Shown here one piece after another: positions 1 to 8,506 of a stretch of DNA of 64,000 nucleotides (positions are counted from its first letter, which is position 1; each line of letters begins with the position of its first letter). The DNA comes from Hyphomicrobiales bacterium (lineage in GTDB: Bacteria; Pseudomonadota; Alphaproteobacteria; Rhizobiales; Rhizobiaceae): the NCBI GenBank assembly GCA_900466605.1, contig UBMU01000008.1:372001-436000 (forward strand), written 5' to 3'. The translations under genes and the position numbers were made by a program. The notes under the pieces were generated by a model, which was not told where the DNA came from, did no database searches, and saw only the letters and a list, made by a program, of their open reading frames with translations.

Positions 1-2
1 GG

Positions 3-101
3 GCTGGAACGCCGCCGCACCGCCCCTCACCAGCCCTGCCCATCGCTGCAAATACGGATGAGGCCTATCTGCTCTACCGGAGCAAAGTCGACTGGGAATA
101 G
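3..101 (+). CDS. C-terminal tail of an unidentified protein (partial)
   Basis: A frame is open from the window edge to a TAG at 99-101, and its last residues read NTDEAYLLYRSKVDWE. The start lies outside the window and the visible part is too short to assign a family. A strong hairpin begins 33 bases after the stop, as expected for a real 3' end. It could also be a chance open frame. Confidence 0.4.
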   Translation, partial: AGTPPHRPSPALPIAANTDEAYLLYRSKVDWE

Positions 102-133
102 GACCCCGAACGCCAGAATGGCAATACAGAAAC

Positions 134-167
134 AAAGAACCCGCCGGATCGCTCCGGCGGGTTCTTT
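134..167. terminator. Bidirectional rho-independent terminator
   Basis: A perfect 15-bp stem (134-148 with 153-167) has a 4-base loop and is A-rich on one side and T-rich on the other, so it can work on both strands. It lies between the partial plus-strand gene and the 3' end of rpsA, which stops at 193. Confidence 0.85.
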
Positions 168-192
168 TGTTCTTCAAGCCTGAGGCTGGCGA

Positions 193-1896
193 TTATTCGC
201 CGCCGCGGTTCTTCAGAGCCGCGCCGAGGATATCGCCGAGCGAAGCGCCCGAGTCGGACGAACCGAACTGAGCAACAGCTTCCTTCTCTTCTGCGATTTC
301 CAGAGCCTTGATGGACAGCATGATCTTGCGGTCCTTCTTGGAGAAGTTGGTGACGCGGGCGTCAACAACCTGGCCAACCGAGAAGCGTTCCGGACGCTGC
401 TCGTCGCGGTCTCGCGACAGGTCTGCACGACGGATGAACGAGGTGATGTCTTCGTGATCGACGAGCTTCACTTCGATACCGCCATCGTTGACCGCGATAA
501 CTTCGCAGGAAACGACTGCATTCTTGCGCAGGTCGCCGGAAGCGGCTGCTTCGCCGACAGCGTCCTTGCCGAGCTGCTTGATGCCGAGCGAGATGCGCTC
601 CTTTTCGACGTCCACATCGAGAACGACAGCCTTGACGACGTCACCCTTGTTGAACTCTTCGATGACCTGTTCGCCCGGACGGTTCCAGTCGAGGTCGGAG
701 AGGTGCACCATGCCGTCAACGTCGCCGTCGAGGCCGATGAACAGGCCGAACTCGGTCTTGTTCTTGACTTCGCCTTCGACTTCAGCGCCGGCCGGATGGT
801 TGCGAGCGAATGCCGCCCACGGATTTTCCAGCGTCTGCTTGAGGCCGAGCGAAATACGACGCTTGGACGGATCGACTTCGAGAACGACTACTTCGACTTC
901 CTGGCTCGTGGACAGGATCTTGCCGGGGTGTACGTTCTTCTTGGTCCAGGACATTTCCGAGATGTGGATCAGGCCTTCGATGCCCGGCTCCAGCTCGACG
1001 AACGCACCGTAGTCGGTGATGTTCGTGACGGTACCGGAGATCTTCTTGCCTTCCGGATACTTGGCCTGGATGCCATCCCACGGATCCGACTCGAGCTGCT
1101 TCATGCCGAGCGAGATGCGGTGGGTTTCCTGGTTGATGCGGATGATCTGAACCTTGACCTGCTGGCCAATGGACAGGATTTCCGACGGATGGTTCACACG
1201 GCGCCATGCCATGTCGGTGACGTGCAGCAGGCCGTCGATGCCGCCGAGGTCAACGAACGCACCGTAATCGGTGATGTTCTTGACGACGCCGTCAACAACC
1301 TGGCCTTCTTCGAGGTTTTGAACGATTTCAGAACGCTGCTCGGCACGGGATTCTTCCAGAACCGTACGGCGCGATACGACGATGTTGCCGCGACGCTTGT
1401 CCATCTTGAGGATTTCGAAGGGCTGCGGGTTGTGCATCAGCGGAGTGACGTCGCGGATCGGGCGGATGTCGACCTGCGAACGCGGCAGGAAGGCAATCGC
1501 GCCGTCGAGGTCAACCGTGAAGCCGCCCTTGACCTGGTTGAAGATGACGCCTTCAACGCGCTCGCCAGCTTCGAACTTGGCTTCGAGCTTGACCCAGCTT
1601 TCTTCGCGGCGAGCCTTCTCGCGCGACAGAACAGCTTCGCCGAGAGCGTTTTCGATGCGCTCAACGTAAACTTCGACTTCGTCGCCGACCTTGAGCGAGC
1701 CGTCCTTGGCCTTGGCGCCGAATTCCTTCAGCAGAATGCGACCTTCGACCTTGAGGCCGACATCGACAACGGCGGAGTCCTTCTCGATTGCCGTTACGAT
1801 GCCCTTGGTGACATAGCCTTCAGCCAGATCGTGCTTGGCAAAGGATTCTTCGAGAAGGGCCGCGAAATCTTCGCGAGAGGGAGTAGCTACTGACAT
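193..1896 (-). CDS. rpsA: 30S ribosomal protein S1
   Basis: Ribosomal protein S1 binds mRNA upstream of the start codon and helps load it on the 30S subunit. The 567-residue product is a string of S1 (OB-fold) repeats. Typical signatures recur several times, such as TDYGAFVDLGGIDGLLHVTD and DYGAFVELEPGIEGLIH. The length fits the six-repeat alphaproteobacterial form. The ATG at 1896 was chosen because GGAG lies 6 bases upstream and the product then starts MSVATPSREDF. An upstream in-frame start would add 31 unlikely residues. It lies 167 bases after cmk on the same strand, the conserved cmk-rpsA arrangement. Confidence 0.97.
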   Translation of the reverse strand: MSVATPSREDFAALLEESFAKHDLAEGYVTKGIVTAIEKDSAVVDVGLKVEGRILLKEFGAKAKDGSLKVGDEVEVYVERIENALGEAVLSREKARREESWVKLEAKFEAGERVEGVIFNQVKGGFTVDLDGAIAFLPRSQVDIRPIRDVTPLMHNPQPFEILKMDKRRGNIVVSRRTVLEESRAEQRSEIVQNLEEGQVVDGVVKNITDYGAFVDLGGIDGLLHVTDMAWRRVNHPSEILSIGQQVKVQIIRINQETHRISLGMKQLESDPWDGIQAKYPEGKKISGTVTNITDYGAFVELEPGIEGLIHISEMSWTKKNVHPGKILSTSQEVEVVVLEVDPSKRRISLGLKQTLENPWAAFARNHPAGAEVEGEVKNKTEFGLFIGLDGDVDGMVHLSDLDWNRPGEQVIEEFNKGDVVKAVVLDVDVEKERISLGIKQLGKDAVGEAAASGDLRKNAVVSCEVIAVNDGGIEVKLVDHEDITSFIRRADLSRDRDEQRPERFSVGQVVDARVTNFSKKDRKIMLSIKALEIAEEKEAVAQFGSSDSGASLGDILGAALKNRGGE

Positions 1897-2063
1897 GTAA
1901 TCTCCTGCATATCCGAATCCGGATACGTATGCGCCGGTTGGTTCGTGTTGAACGGGCCTGAACCCAGTCCGCCTCCTATCGGGAAGCAATCCGGCGCTTG
2001 GACGGAATTTCAGGCTTAGTCTTCAAAAGCGCCCCAGGCAGGGCCCAGGCAAATCGCTCGAAT

Positions 2064-2711
2064 TCAGGTATTTCGGCTCAAGGCTGCATCGATGATCGAT
2101 TTTGCAGCTTGAAACGCGGCCTCTATACTCATTTCCGACGTATCAAGCAAGTGCGCGTCATCAGCTGGTTTCAAAGGGCTGTCGGCCCTTCCCATGTCGC
2201 GTTCGTCGCGGCGCTTGACGTCGTCGAAAATGGCATCGAAATCGGCAATTCCTCCCTTGCCTCTTATTTCGTCGTAGCGGCGTTTCGCCCGAACCTCGGG
2301 ACTCGCCGTCACATAGAGTTTCACCGGCGCTGCCGGGCACACGACCGTACCGATGTCACGGCCATCCAGCACCGTTCCCGGCGCCTTCTCGGAAAACCGT
2401 CGTTGCGCCTCCACCAGGGCGCGCCGCACCGCGGGCATGACCGCGATCTTCGAGGCTGCCTCGCCGATTTCGTGTTTTGAGAGTATATCGCGATCGAGAC
2501 CCCCCAGTTCAACCTCGCGCGCCATCTTTTCCGCCACCGCCTCGTCGTCGAGCGTCAGGCCAGCGTCAAGCAGGGCTTTTGCCGTGGCGCGGTAGGTGAG
2601 ACCCGTATCGAGATGGTGAAAGCCGTAGGTCTCGGCGATGCGGCGCGACAGCGTGCCCTTGCCCGCCGCAGCCGGCCCATCGATGGCAATCGTAAGGTGT
2701 CTGGAAGTCAT
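2064..2711 (-). CDS. cmk: Cytidylate kinase
   Basis: CMP/dCMP kinase transfers phosphate from ATP to CMP, feeding CTP and dCTP synthesis. The 215-residue protein begins [14 protein letters not shown], the P-loop of this family. It also has the [10 protein letters not shown] substrate segment and the [10 protein letters not shown] motif that contacts CMP. The ATG at 2711 follows a GGAG about a dozen bases upstream. Its start lies 7 bases after the stop of the PaiB-like gene, so the two are probably cotranscribed, with rpsA downstream. In many proteobacteria aroA precedes cmk, but here it does not. Confidence 0.95.
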   Translation of the reverse strand: MTSRHLTIAIDGPAAAGKGTLSRRIAETYGFHHLDTGLTYRATAKALLDAGLTLDDEAVAEKMAREVELGGLDRDILSKHEIGEAASKIAVMPAVRRALVEAQRRFSEKAPGTVLDGRDIGTVVCPAAPVKLYVTASPEVRAKRRYDEIRGKGGIADFDAIFDDVKRRDERDMGRADSPLKPADDAHLLDTSEMSIEAAFQAAKSIIDAALSRNT

Positions 2712-2718
2712 CGTCCGT

Positions 2719-3360
2719 TCATTTCTCCGCAAGCCCACCGTAGCGGCGGACAAGATCAATCATGTCAGCCTGACCGGCCTCTTCACCGAGTCCGGCAGCA
2801 ACACCTTCGCGGTCGGCAACCGGTCGGTTCTGGCTGACCTTCCACTTGCCTTCGATCGCGGCAATCTCGATTTCCACGCCGATGATTCCTTTCAACTGCG
2901 CACGGATGAAATCATCCGGCGCGTCGCCGACCGCCCAGGGCCTGTCGCGCGACCCTTCCTGTTGCGTGGTGATCGCGTTGATCTGCTGGAGCAACCAGCC
3001 CGCATCGTCTATGACGCGGGCCTTGCCCCTCACCTGCACGATTGCATAATTCCAGGTCGGCACGACTTTGCCGGTCTCCTGCTTGGTCTGGTACCAGGAT
3101 GGCGTAATGTAGGCATCGGCGCCCTGGAAGACCGCCAGCACATCGGTGCCCGCGTCGATATCGCGCCATTGCGGATTGGCCTTGGCGAGATGAAGGCGCA
3201 GCGTTCCTTTCTCCGATGCCGCGGCATCGAGATGAAAAGGGACCGAATTCGCCATCAGGCCGGACGCACCTGCAGTGATCAGCAGACCCAGCGGATGGGC
3301 ACGGATCAAGGCGTGCTGAACGCTCAAGTCTTCCTCACGAAAATGCGGCGGCTGGTACAT
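2719..3360 (-). CDS. PaiB-family FMN-binding protein
   Basis: The 213-residue product starts [12 protein letters not shown], the typical beginning of the PaiB family (split-barrel FMN-binding fold, known from Bacillus as a negative regulator of sporulation and protease genes). The segments [17 protein letters not shown] and [14 protein letters not shown] fit that fold. The ATG at 3360 has AGG 8 bases upstream; a GTG nine bases earlier is less likely. Its function in alphaproteobacteria is unclear, either flavin-dependent redox or regulatory. It occupies the place where aroA commonly precedes cmk, which suggests local rearrangement. Confidence 0.82.
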   Translation of the reverse strand: MYQPPHFREEDLSVQHALIRAHPLGLLITAGASGLMANSVPFHLDAAASEKGTLRLHLAKANPQWRDIDAGTDVLAVFQGADAYITPSWYQTKQETGKVVPTWNYAIVQVRGKARVIDDAGWLLQQINAITTQQEGSRDRPWAVGDAPDDFIRAQLKGIIGVEIEIAAIEGKWKVSQNRPVADREGVAAGLGEEAGQADMIDLVRRYGGLAEK

Positions 3361-3598
3361 TTCTCGCACCTATCCCGGCAGCCAGCCACGCGCCGATCTG
3401 CCCTGCAAATGAACAATTGCCGGCTCACTACCACAAATGGCGACGCCGGTCATCCGGCGCGCATGAGCGATGCATGAAGTTTGGCTTTGACATGCCGTGC
3501 TGCAACGATTATGGGGACCGGCTTATAAATTCCGAATAGAACGCCGGCTTTCACGGCATTTGCCGAATCTTGATTCGGCCATTCTCACGAGGCTTACA

Positions 3599-3991
3599 GT
3601 GGCGAAAGCTGAACTTGGAACGAAGCGTACCGATCCGGAAACCGGCAAGAAGTTCTACGACCTGAACCGGGATCCGATCGTTTCTCCCTACACCGGCAAG
3701 TCCTACCCCTTGTCTTTCTTCGAAGAAACCTCGGCTGCAGCCGCAGCGGAAGCCGCTCAGGACGAAGATGAGGTGACGGAAGTCGATACCGAAAGCACCG
3801 AGGTCGAACTGGTTTCGCTCGAGGATGCCGATGAAGGCGCATCCGGCGACGACATCCCCGACATGGGCGATGACGATGTCGAAATCGAAGGCGATGACGA
3901 TGACGACACCTTCCTCGAAGCTGACGAAGACGACGATGACGACGACATGAGCGACATCATCGGCGTGACCGGCGACGAAGAAGACGTTTGA
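3599..3991 (+). CDS. FYDLN-acid family protein (TIGR02300-like)
   Basis: This 130-residue protein has a conserved N-terminus (AELGTKRTDPETGKKFYDLN, then RDPIVSPYTGKSYPL) followed by a very acidic, disordered tail dominated by D and E. That is the FYDLN-acid architecture widespread in alphaproteobacteria and of unknown function. The GTG at 3599 was chosen because GAGG lies 7 bases upstream and homologues begin with this AKAELGTKR segment. The open frame upstream has no supporting signal. A terminator follows immediately, so the gene appears monocistronic. Confidence 0.88.
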   Translation: MAKAELGTKRTDPETGKKFYDLNRDPIVSPYTGKSYPLSFFEETSAAAAAEAAQDEDEVTEVDTESTEVELVSLEDADEGASGDDIPDMGDDDVEIEGDDDDDTFLEADEDDDDDDMSDIIGVTGDEEDV

Positions 3992-4001
3992 TCGATCAAG
4001 T

Positions 4002-4040
4002 ATCGGCCCGGGCGAGAAATTTTCGTCCGGCCGATTCTTT
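4002..4040 (+). terminator. Terminator of the FYDLN-acid gene
   Basis: A long stem pairs 4002-4008 with 4029-4035 and continues inward as 4010-4015 with 4023-4028. It is followed by TCTTTT. It starts 11 bases after the stop at 3991 and precedes the tRNA gene. Confidence 0.75.
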
Positions 4041-4141
4041 TAGGCTTGCCATCTCCGAAAACCGGAAGTAATAAGCCGCCACTCCGCGAGACGAACAGCT
4101 TCGCGAAGCATCCCAGGACCGGCATGCCGGACTACCTTGAT

Positions 4142-4217
<76 letters not shown>

Positions 4218-4281
4218 AACTTTTTCTTAGTCAATAATTCCCCTTATTTTCAAACAGATAGAGCACATCCCGGCGCAAGTG

Positions 4282-4314
4282 AGTACCCAAGAAAGTACCC
4301 ACAGCAAGTACCCA
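4282..4314 (+). repeat. AGTACCCA repeats, left arm-type sites
   Basis: Three copies of AGTACCCA lie at 4282-4289, 4294-4301 and 4307-4314, spaced 12 and 13 bases apart and starting 63 bases inside the left att copy. The 20-mer at 4283-4302 is identical to 14901-14920 near the other end. Likely arm-binding sites for the tyrosine integrase. Confidence 0.65.
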
Positions 4315-4413
4315 AAGTGCGGCGTCAGGTTCAGTTAATGCAAAGCAGTGTAGCTTTTTGATTCGCGTTGGGCGAAACTTCATGCCGACCGTCGGAGAGA
4401 TGAGCATTATGTC

Positions 4414-4962
4414 ATGAGCGGGGGATATGACCCACGGGCGGTAGCGAACCTGATGCTGGACGAGGCTGACCGTCTAGACGTTGGCGTGTCCCACATCATG
4501 CTCCAGAAGCTGCTCTATTTCGCTCACGGCATTTACCTCATACGGACCAAGACCCCTCTCGTCTCAGGATATTTTGAGGCATGGCAGTACGGACCGGTCC
4601 ACCCTGCCGCCTACAAGTCTTTCAAGCAGGGTGGCAGAGAGGCCATTACCTTCCGGGCAAGCGGGCAAGACCCCCTCACCGGCGAGCCTCGGCAAATCCA
4701 GACACCCAGCGATCCCCATATTGTGGACCTGCTGCGCCAAGTCCTGCTGAGCTACGGCAAGATGCCTGCTGGCCGACTGGTGGACCTTTCCCACGCAAAG
4801 GACTCGCCTTGGGAGCATGTTGTGGCGAAGGCACGCACAGAAGTTGCATTCGGTTTGCGAATCCCGGATAGTGTGATCTCAGAACGATTCCGATTCCATA
4901 AGGTGTCGGTAGGTTCGGAACCTCTGTCTGGAGAGCCCATTGACGATACCCCTCTTGCCTGA
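4414..4962 (+). CDS. Panacea/SocA-domain antitoxin
   Basis: This 182-residue protein carries the Panacea (DUF4065, SocA-like) domain. The N-terminal pattern RAVANLMLDEAD, then MLQKLLYFAHGIYL and FEAWQYGPVHPAAY is diagnostic of this antitoxin superfamily. In Caulobacter, SocA is the adaptor that delivers the toxin SocB to ClpXP. The next gene overlaps it by 23 bases on the same strand, the usual antitoxin-toxin coupling. A GGAG lies about 17 bases before the ATG, further than ideal, but no other in-frame start is better. It is the first gene inside the tRNA-Ala element and may stabilise it or act in defence. Confidence 0.82.
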   Translation: MSGGYDPRAVANLMLDEADRLDVGVSHIMLQKLLYFAHGIYLIRTKTPLVSGYFEAWQYGPVHPAAYKSFKQGGREAITFRASGQDPLTGEPRQIQTPSDPHIVDLLRQVLLSYGKMPAGRLVDLSHAKDSPWEHVVAKARTEVAFGLRIPDSVISERFRFHKVSVGSEPLSGEPIDDTPLA

Positions 4963-5653
4963 CACAGACTTGGCGCGGCTTGGTCCTCTTCCGGACGACA
5001 TGAAGCGCTCGGCACTCAGGCAGATGAAGGGCCGTTTCTCTACCTTCTCCTACAAACCTGTTCGTGCTGCATTTGCTGATATCTTCAATGTGCAGCCTGG
5101 GGTGTTTGGCCCCGTGGCACCGACCCCATGGACCACCATTGAGGCGCAACTCGGCAAGGCGTGTAAGGCTGGCGTCGAGCTTCGCAACAATCTTCAGATC
5201 GGCAAGGCACTGCACGATTACGCAACGTCCATGAACATCAAGGGAAGGCAGCACGATTTCTTCCCGATGCCAATGGGTGTTGGCAAGAAGGTGACTTTCT
5301 GGCTGCCAATGGTGCTGGCCTTGGATGCGAAGCCATATGCCGTCTTCATTGACCCCCGCAGGTCCAAGGGACTTACCGAGCGGGGCCGTCGCTTTGCGTT
5401 CTCCATGATGCACGAGCGTATCCGGACTGCCGACGAAGACTTTGCGAATATCAACCTTGGCATTATCCGCTTCGAGGATGACGAAGAGGACCGTCGCACG
5501 GTTCGGTTCTTTAGCGATGAAGGCGTTGACCTCTATTCGCTGGACGAGCTGGAGAGCATGGTGGCCTCGACCTACCGCATTTGGCAGGAAGTTTGGGACG
5601 AACGCACCGCCGAGACGCGACGCAAGGGGACCGGAACAGGTGGATTGCTCTAG
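4940..5653 (+). CDS. Putative SocB-like toxin, partner of the SocA-domain gene
   Basis: The 237-residue protein is soluble and has no signal peptide or membrane segment. Segments such as PLPDDMKRSALRQMKGRF, FGPVAPTPW, FFPMPMGVGKKVTFWLP and FSMMHERIR resemble, from memory, SocB-type replication-inhibitor toxins, which bind the beta clamp in Caulobacter. This recognition rests mainly on context and general pattern. Translation probably starts at the TTG at 4940 behind GGAG (spacing 6), overlapping the antitoxin gene. An ATG at 5003 would remove the conserved-looking N-terminus. If not SocB, it is another Panacea-paired toxin. Confidence 0.6.
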   Translation: MTIPLLPDTDLARLGPLPDDMKRSALRQMKGRFSTFSYKPVRAAFADIFNVQPGVFGPVAPTPWTTIEAQLGKACKAGVELRNNLQIGKALHDYATSMNIKGRQHDFFPMPMGVGKKVTFWLPMVLALDAKPYAVFIDPRRSKGLTERGRRFAFSMMHERIRTADEDFANINLGIIRFEDDEEDRRTVRFFSDEGVDLYSLDELESMVASTYRIWQEVWDERTAETRRKGTGTGGLL

Positions 5654-5802
5654 CTAATGGCGGCAGGACGGCAACGCCATGCCAAGCCTTTGCCGCCCTA
5701 CTTCCTAACCCTCATCTCGCGCGATGCTCGCTGTAACGGTGCCCGCCTGGTAGCGGCATAGTGCCGGTCAATCGGCTTCTTGCGCGGTGTCCGGGCCGAC
5801 TC

Positions 5803-6750
5803 CTAGTTTTCCTTGACGTCATTCGCATCAGTCACGCTCAGAGATGCATCGATTTCGGAATCGCGTGGCGTCTCCTTTGTTTGTGCCATCGACCGCCGCC
5901 AGCGCGATGAACTCCGCCCCTTAACGTGTTGTGATACATACCTTGCGGCTCGAACAAGCCTGCCGACATTCTTCACAAAGTCTTCCGGGAGTTCTCCATC
6001 CGCAAGCGCTTCCATCTGATCGCTCACAAGATAACTGAAATCTTGCAGATCGCGATATGCGGGATGACTCGATGGCAAATCCACAGATGTCTCGGAAGCC
6101 GCCGCCGCGCGGAGGTATTCCGGAGGCACAAGCTTTTCCGGCGTATTCAGTAGATTGAGCTGCGCCCTCGACAGCACGAGGAGCTCCTGCAAAATGGGAT
6201 CGAGCGATGAAGTCCCACCATCCTTGGTGTCTTCCTTGCCGCCTTTTCTATCTACTCCCTCGTCCGGAAGTTCGGCGATGGCCTTGAGTTCTTTTTCGAT
6301 CTGTGGCCAGCAGGCGTCTACCGATCGATATGCAGTGTCGATATTAACAGCGTTTTCTTGGTCGCTTTCATTGATAGTCTTGATTAGCCTTTTAAAATCA
6401 TTCCGTTCAACAAGAACGGCATTAAACTGGGTTAGAGGCGTTGGTAGCTCAGATGGTTTCACGCCAACAAGAAAGGGTGCGACCTGACTGTCTCGAACAA
6501 ACTTTGACAGCGCTCCCGCTTCAAAAAGAACCCAAGGAGCCAATAGATTTGACCCAGTTAGGCAAACAATTCCGAAATTTGTCTGTTCGAGTTCGGTCGA
6601 GAGTTCTGCAACCCAGCGCCCTCCCTTCCGAAGGTCCTCGGACGATATGAACGGTTTGATGTTTTGCAGTACTACGGGAAGCCACTGGTACAAGACTTCC
6701 GCGACTTTATGACTTTTAGAACCGGACCAACTTATGAAAACTCTTGGCAT
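5803..6750 (-). CDS. TIR-domain protein, candidate NAD-cleaving defence effector
   Basis: The 315-residue product starts MPRVFISWSGSKSHKVAEVL, a bacterial TIR domain over roughly residues 1-140. Landmarks are PFISSEDLRKGGRW, FGIVCLTGSN and WVLFEAGALSK. In this family the glutamate of FEAGALSK (residue 77) corresponds to the catalytic residue of NAD-hydrolysing TIR domains. The C-terminal half is not recognised; a polar, low-complexity stretch joins it to the TIR domain. The ATG at 6750 places the beta-A strand at the N-terminus as expected, but the ribosome site is weak. Bacterial TIR proteins commonly act in anti-phage abortive infection. Substrate and trigger here are unknown. Confidence 0.8.
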   Translation of the reverse strand: MPRVFISWSGSKSHKVAEVLYQWLPVVLQNIKPFISSEDLRKGGRWVAELSTELEQTNFGIVCLTGSNLLAPWVLFEAGALSKFVRDSQVAPFLVGVKPSELPTPLTQFNAVLVERNDFKRLIKTINESDQENAVNIDTAYRSVDACWPQIEKELKAIAELPDEGVDRKGGKEDTKDGGTSSLDPILQELLVLSRAQLNLLNTPEKLVPPEYLRAAAASETSVDLPSSHPAYRDLQDFSYLVSDQMEALADGELPEDFVKNVGRLVRAARYVSQHVKGRSSSRWRRSMAQTKETPRDSEIDASLSVTDANDVKEN

Positions 6751-6820
6751 TGCGACAAGACCCCATTGATTACGCCGGGGAGTACACGCCCCGACCAAGC
6801 GCGATCAATAAACGCCGCGC

Positions 6821-6837
6821 CTTAAAGACCCTTTAAG
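6821..6837. promoter_or_regulatory. Inverted repeat upstream of the TIR gene
   Basis: CTTAAAG-acc-CTTTAAG is a perfect 7-bp inverted repeat about 70 bases upstream of the TIR gene start, in the 240-base gap between two minus-strand genes. No T-run follows on either strand, so an operator is more likely than a terminator. Confidence 0.35.
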
Positions 6838-6990
6838 TTGTATCATCGTTCACGCTGTTCGCTCGCTCAACCTGCTCTCGTTTTGATGCCCTGAGGTAAC
6901 GCAGGGGTCTCGTATCTGAGAGGTGTAGTAACACGGAGCAGGAACGACCTTCCCCCCGGTGCCATTGATGGGACCCACACGTATATGACG

Positions 6991-7671
6991 TTACCGCTTG
7001 GCTAACTCCGTGAAGCTGGACGAGTTGTCCCGTGCGATGATGCCCTCAACCACCAGCAGAGTGGAAAGATTGGACAGCTCACTGGTTGGGGCAGGAACAA
7101 CAACCGTCTCCATTGAGCCCGAGACCAGTTGCACCAAACCGGTACGGAGCAGGGCGTGGCCCATTGCGGTTGCCACGTGGCCTTCCAACCCGTATTCGCG
7201 CTGTAGAACCTCCGAGCAGTTTAACCAAAATTGAAGCGAAGGTGCGACACTGGCGCTAACTACTGGCGGCTGCTCGGCCAACCTTTGCATGACGCCCAGC
7301 GTAATGACCTCCTCGCGCTTTAGCCCCGCCAAGATGTCCGCCCATCGCAGGAACTCGTCAGCATAAAGGCCGCCACCTGAAATCTTTCCGGCAATTACTC
7401 CCGCCAGCAAGCGAAGGTTAAGCCTAGCAGTCCCTTCTTGAGCGGCCCGCATGTAACGCAGCGTGACCGCCACGGCCTCGTCCTCGTTCGGCTCAATCAA
7501 TGCCCGACCTAAAGCCATTTCTGAGAGGAGAATTTCCCTCGCGGCCTCGGCTCGCCGTTGAGTTATTCGGCTGATGGTGGCACCAACGCCCGCCGCCGCC
7601 AGACCTGCACTCGGGAGTCCCCATACCGAGAACCATTCGGAGAGAACCGCTGAGATGATTTCACTGCTCAT
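6991..7671 (-). CDS. Unknown island protein with N-terminal hydrophobic segment
   Basis: I do not recognise this 226-residue protein. Residues 15-35 (VWGLPSAGLAAAGVGATISR) are small and hydrophobic and could be a membrane anchor. The rest is helical, with a leucine- and glycine-rich centre (LNLRLLAGVIAGKISGGGLY). The ATG at 7671 has a good GGGA site 5-6 bases upstream, which supports expression. It is separated by 320 bases from the downstream TIR gene on the same strand and is divergent from the serine recombinase. No function can be assigned. Confidence 0.6.
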   Translation of the reverse strand: MSSEIISAVLSEWFSVWGLPSAGLAAAGVGATISRITQRRAEAAREILLSEMALGRALIEPNEDEAVAVTLRYMRAAQEGTARLNLRLLAGVIAGKISGGGLYADEFLRWADILAGLKREEVITLGVMQRLAEQPPVVSASVAPSLQFWLNCSEVLQREYGLEGHVATAMGHALLRTGLVQLVSGSMETVVVPAPTSELSNLSTLLVVEGIIARDNSSSFTELAKR

Positions 7672-7813
7672 TTGCTTCCCTCGTTGGTCGCGTCACCTTG
7701 AGGGTATAGGGCACACGGCGGTCATATTGAAAGCTCCTAACGCTTCACTTCGAAAAGGTATGCCCAAAGCGAATCGTCCCCAACGCCTCGATAGACCACT
7801 TCGATAAATCGTA

Positions 7814-7863
7814 TTGACAACCTAAAGCGAAGCATGAAATATCGAAGCATGCAAAACGAAGCA
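7814..7863 (+). promoter_or_regulatory. Candidate promoter with three CGAAGCA operators
   Basis: A consensus -35 TTGACA lies at 7814-7819. Immediately downstream, CGAAGCA occurs three times in the same orientation at 7828, 7843 and 7857, spaced 15 and 14 bases apart, up to 13 bases before the recombinase start codon. The copies would cover the spacer, -10 region and ribosome-binding region. They could be operators for autorepression or subsites bound by the recombinase. Confidence 0.55.
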
Positions 7864-7876
7864 AGGAGCTTTCTGC

Positions 7877-8506
7877 ATGTTTATTCGGGCATACCTTCGA
7901 GCCTCCACCAAAGAACAGGACGCCAGCCGAGCAAAGGCAGACCTCCAGCACTTCGTTGACGAACGGGGTCTGAAGATTGCTGCCACTTACATGGAGAACG
8001 AAAGCGGGGCCTCCCTAAAGCGTCCTGAGTTGTTCCGCCTCCTTGCCGATTGCCAGCCTGGTGACGTGCTGCTGGTGGAGCAGGTAGACCGCCTAAGCCG
8101 CCTCAATGCCGACGACTGGGAAAAGCTGAAGGTGGAGATAGCAGCCAAGCGTGTACGCGTGGTGGCCCTAGACCTCCCAACCTCTCACCAGCTGGTGCAA
8201 CAAGGTGGCGATGAGTTCTCTGCCCGAATGCTTGATGCCGTCAACGGGATGATGCTGGACATGCTCGCCGCCATCGCTCGCAAGGACTACGAGGACAGAC
8301 GCAGACGACAAGCCCAGGGCATCCAAAGCGCAAAAGCCCGTGGAGCCTTTAAGGGACGCCCCGAAGACGAGAAGCGCAATGCAGCCCTCACTGCCATGCT
8401 GGAAGGCGGACAGACCTGGGCGAGCATTGTGGCCGCTACTGGGGTCTCAACGTCAACGCTGTCCCGCCTGGCAAAGCGCATTAGAGACAACGATACGGGC
8501 CTATGA
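7877..8506 (+). CDS. Serine recombinase (resolvase/invertase family)
   Basis: The 209-residue protein has the small serine-recombinase layout. The catalytic N-terminus RAYLRASTKEQD has the nucleophile at Ser10. It is followed by the LLVEQVDRLSRL arginine motif near residues 65-76 and a C-terminal helix-turn-helix (AGGVSTSTLSRL-type segment, about residues 170-200). It would resolve or invert DNA at short paired sites. GGAG lies upstream of the ATG at 7877. Having both a serine and a tyrosine recombinase is unusual for such a small element. It might resolve multimers of a replicating excised form. Its 3' end overlaps the convergent membrane-protein gene by 6 bases. Confidence 0.88.
   Translation: MFIRAYLRASTKEQDASRAKADLQHFVDERGLKIAATYMENESGASLKRPELFRLLADCQPGDVLLVEQVDRLSRLNADDWEKLKVEIAAKRVRVVALDLPTSHQLVQQGGDEFSARMLDAVNGMMLDMLAAIARKDYEDRRRRQAQGIQSAKARGAFKGRPEDEKRNAALTAMLEGGQTWASIVAATGVSTSTLSRLAKRIRDNDTGL

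Noticed and set aside
454..1893. 479-residue plus-strand frame opposite rpsA
   Set aside because: It is the mirror of a highly conserved ribosomal gene in GC-rich DNA, lacks a ribosome site, and its Asp/Glu/Leu-rich composition is typical of an antisense shadow.
6889..6906. CCCTG/CAGGG hairpin in the gap before the TIR gene
   Set aside because: Only 5 bp with an 8-base loop and no T-run; not strong enough to call a site.
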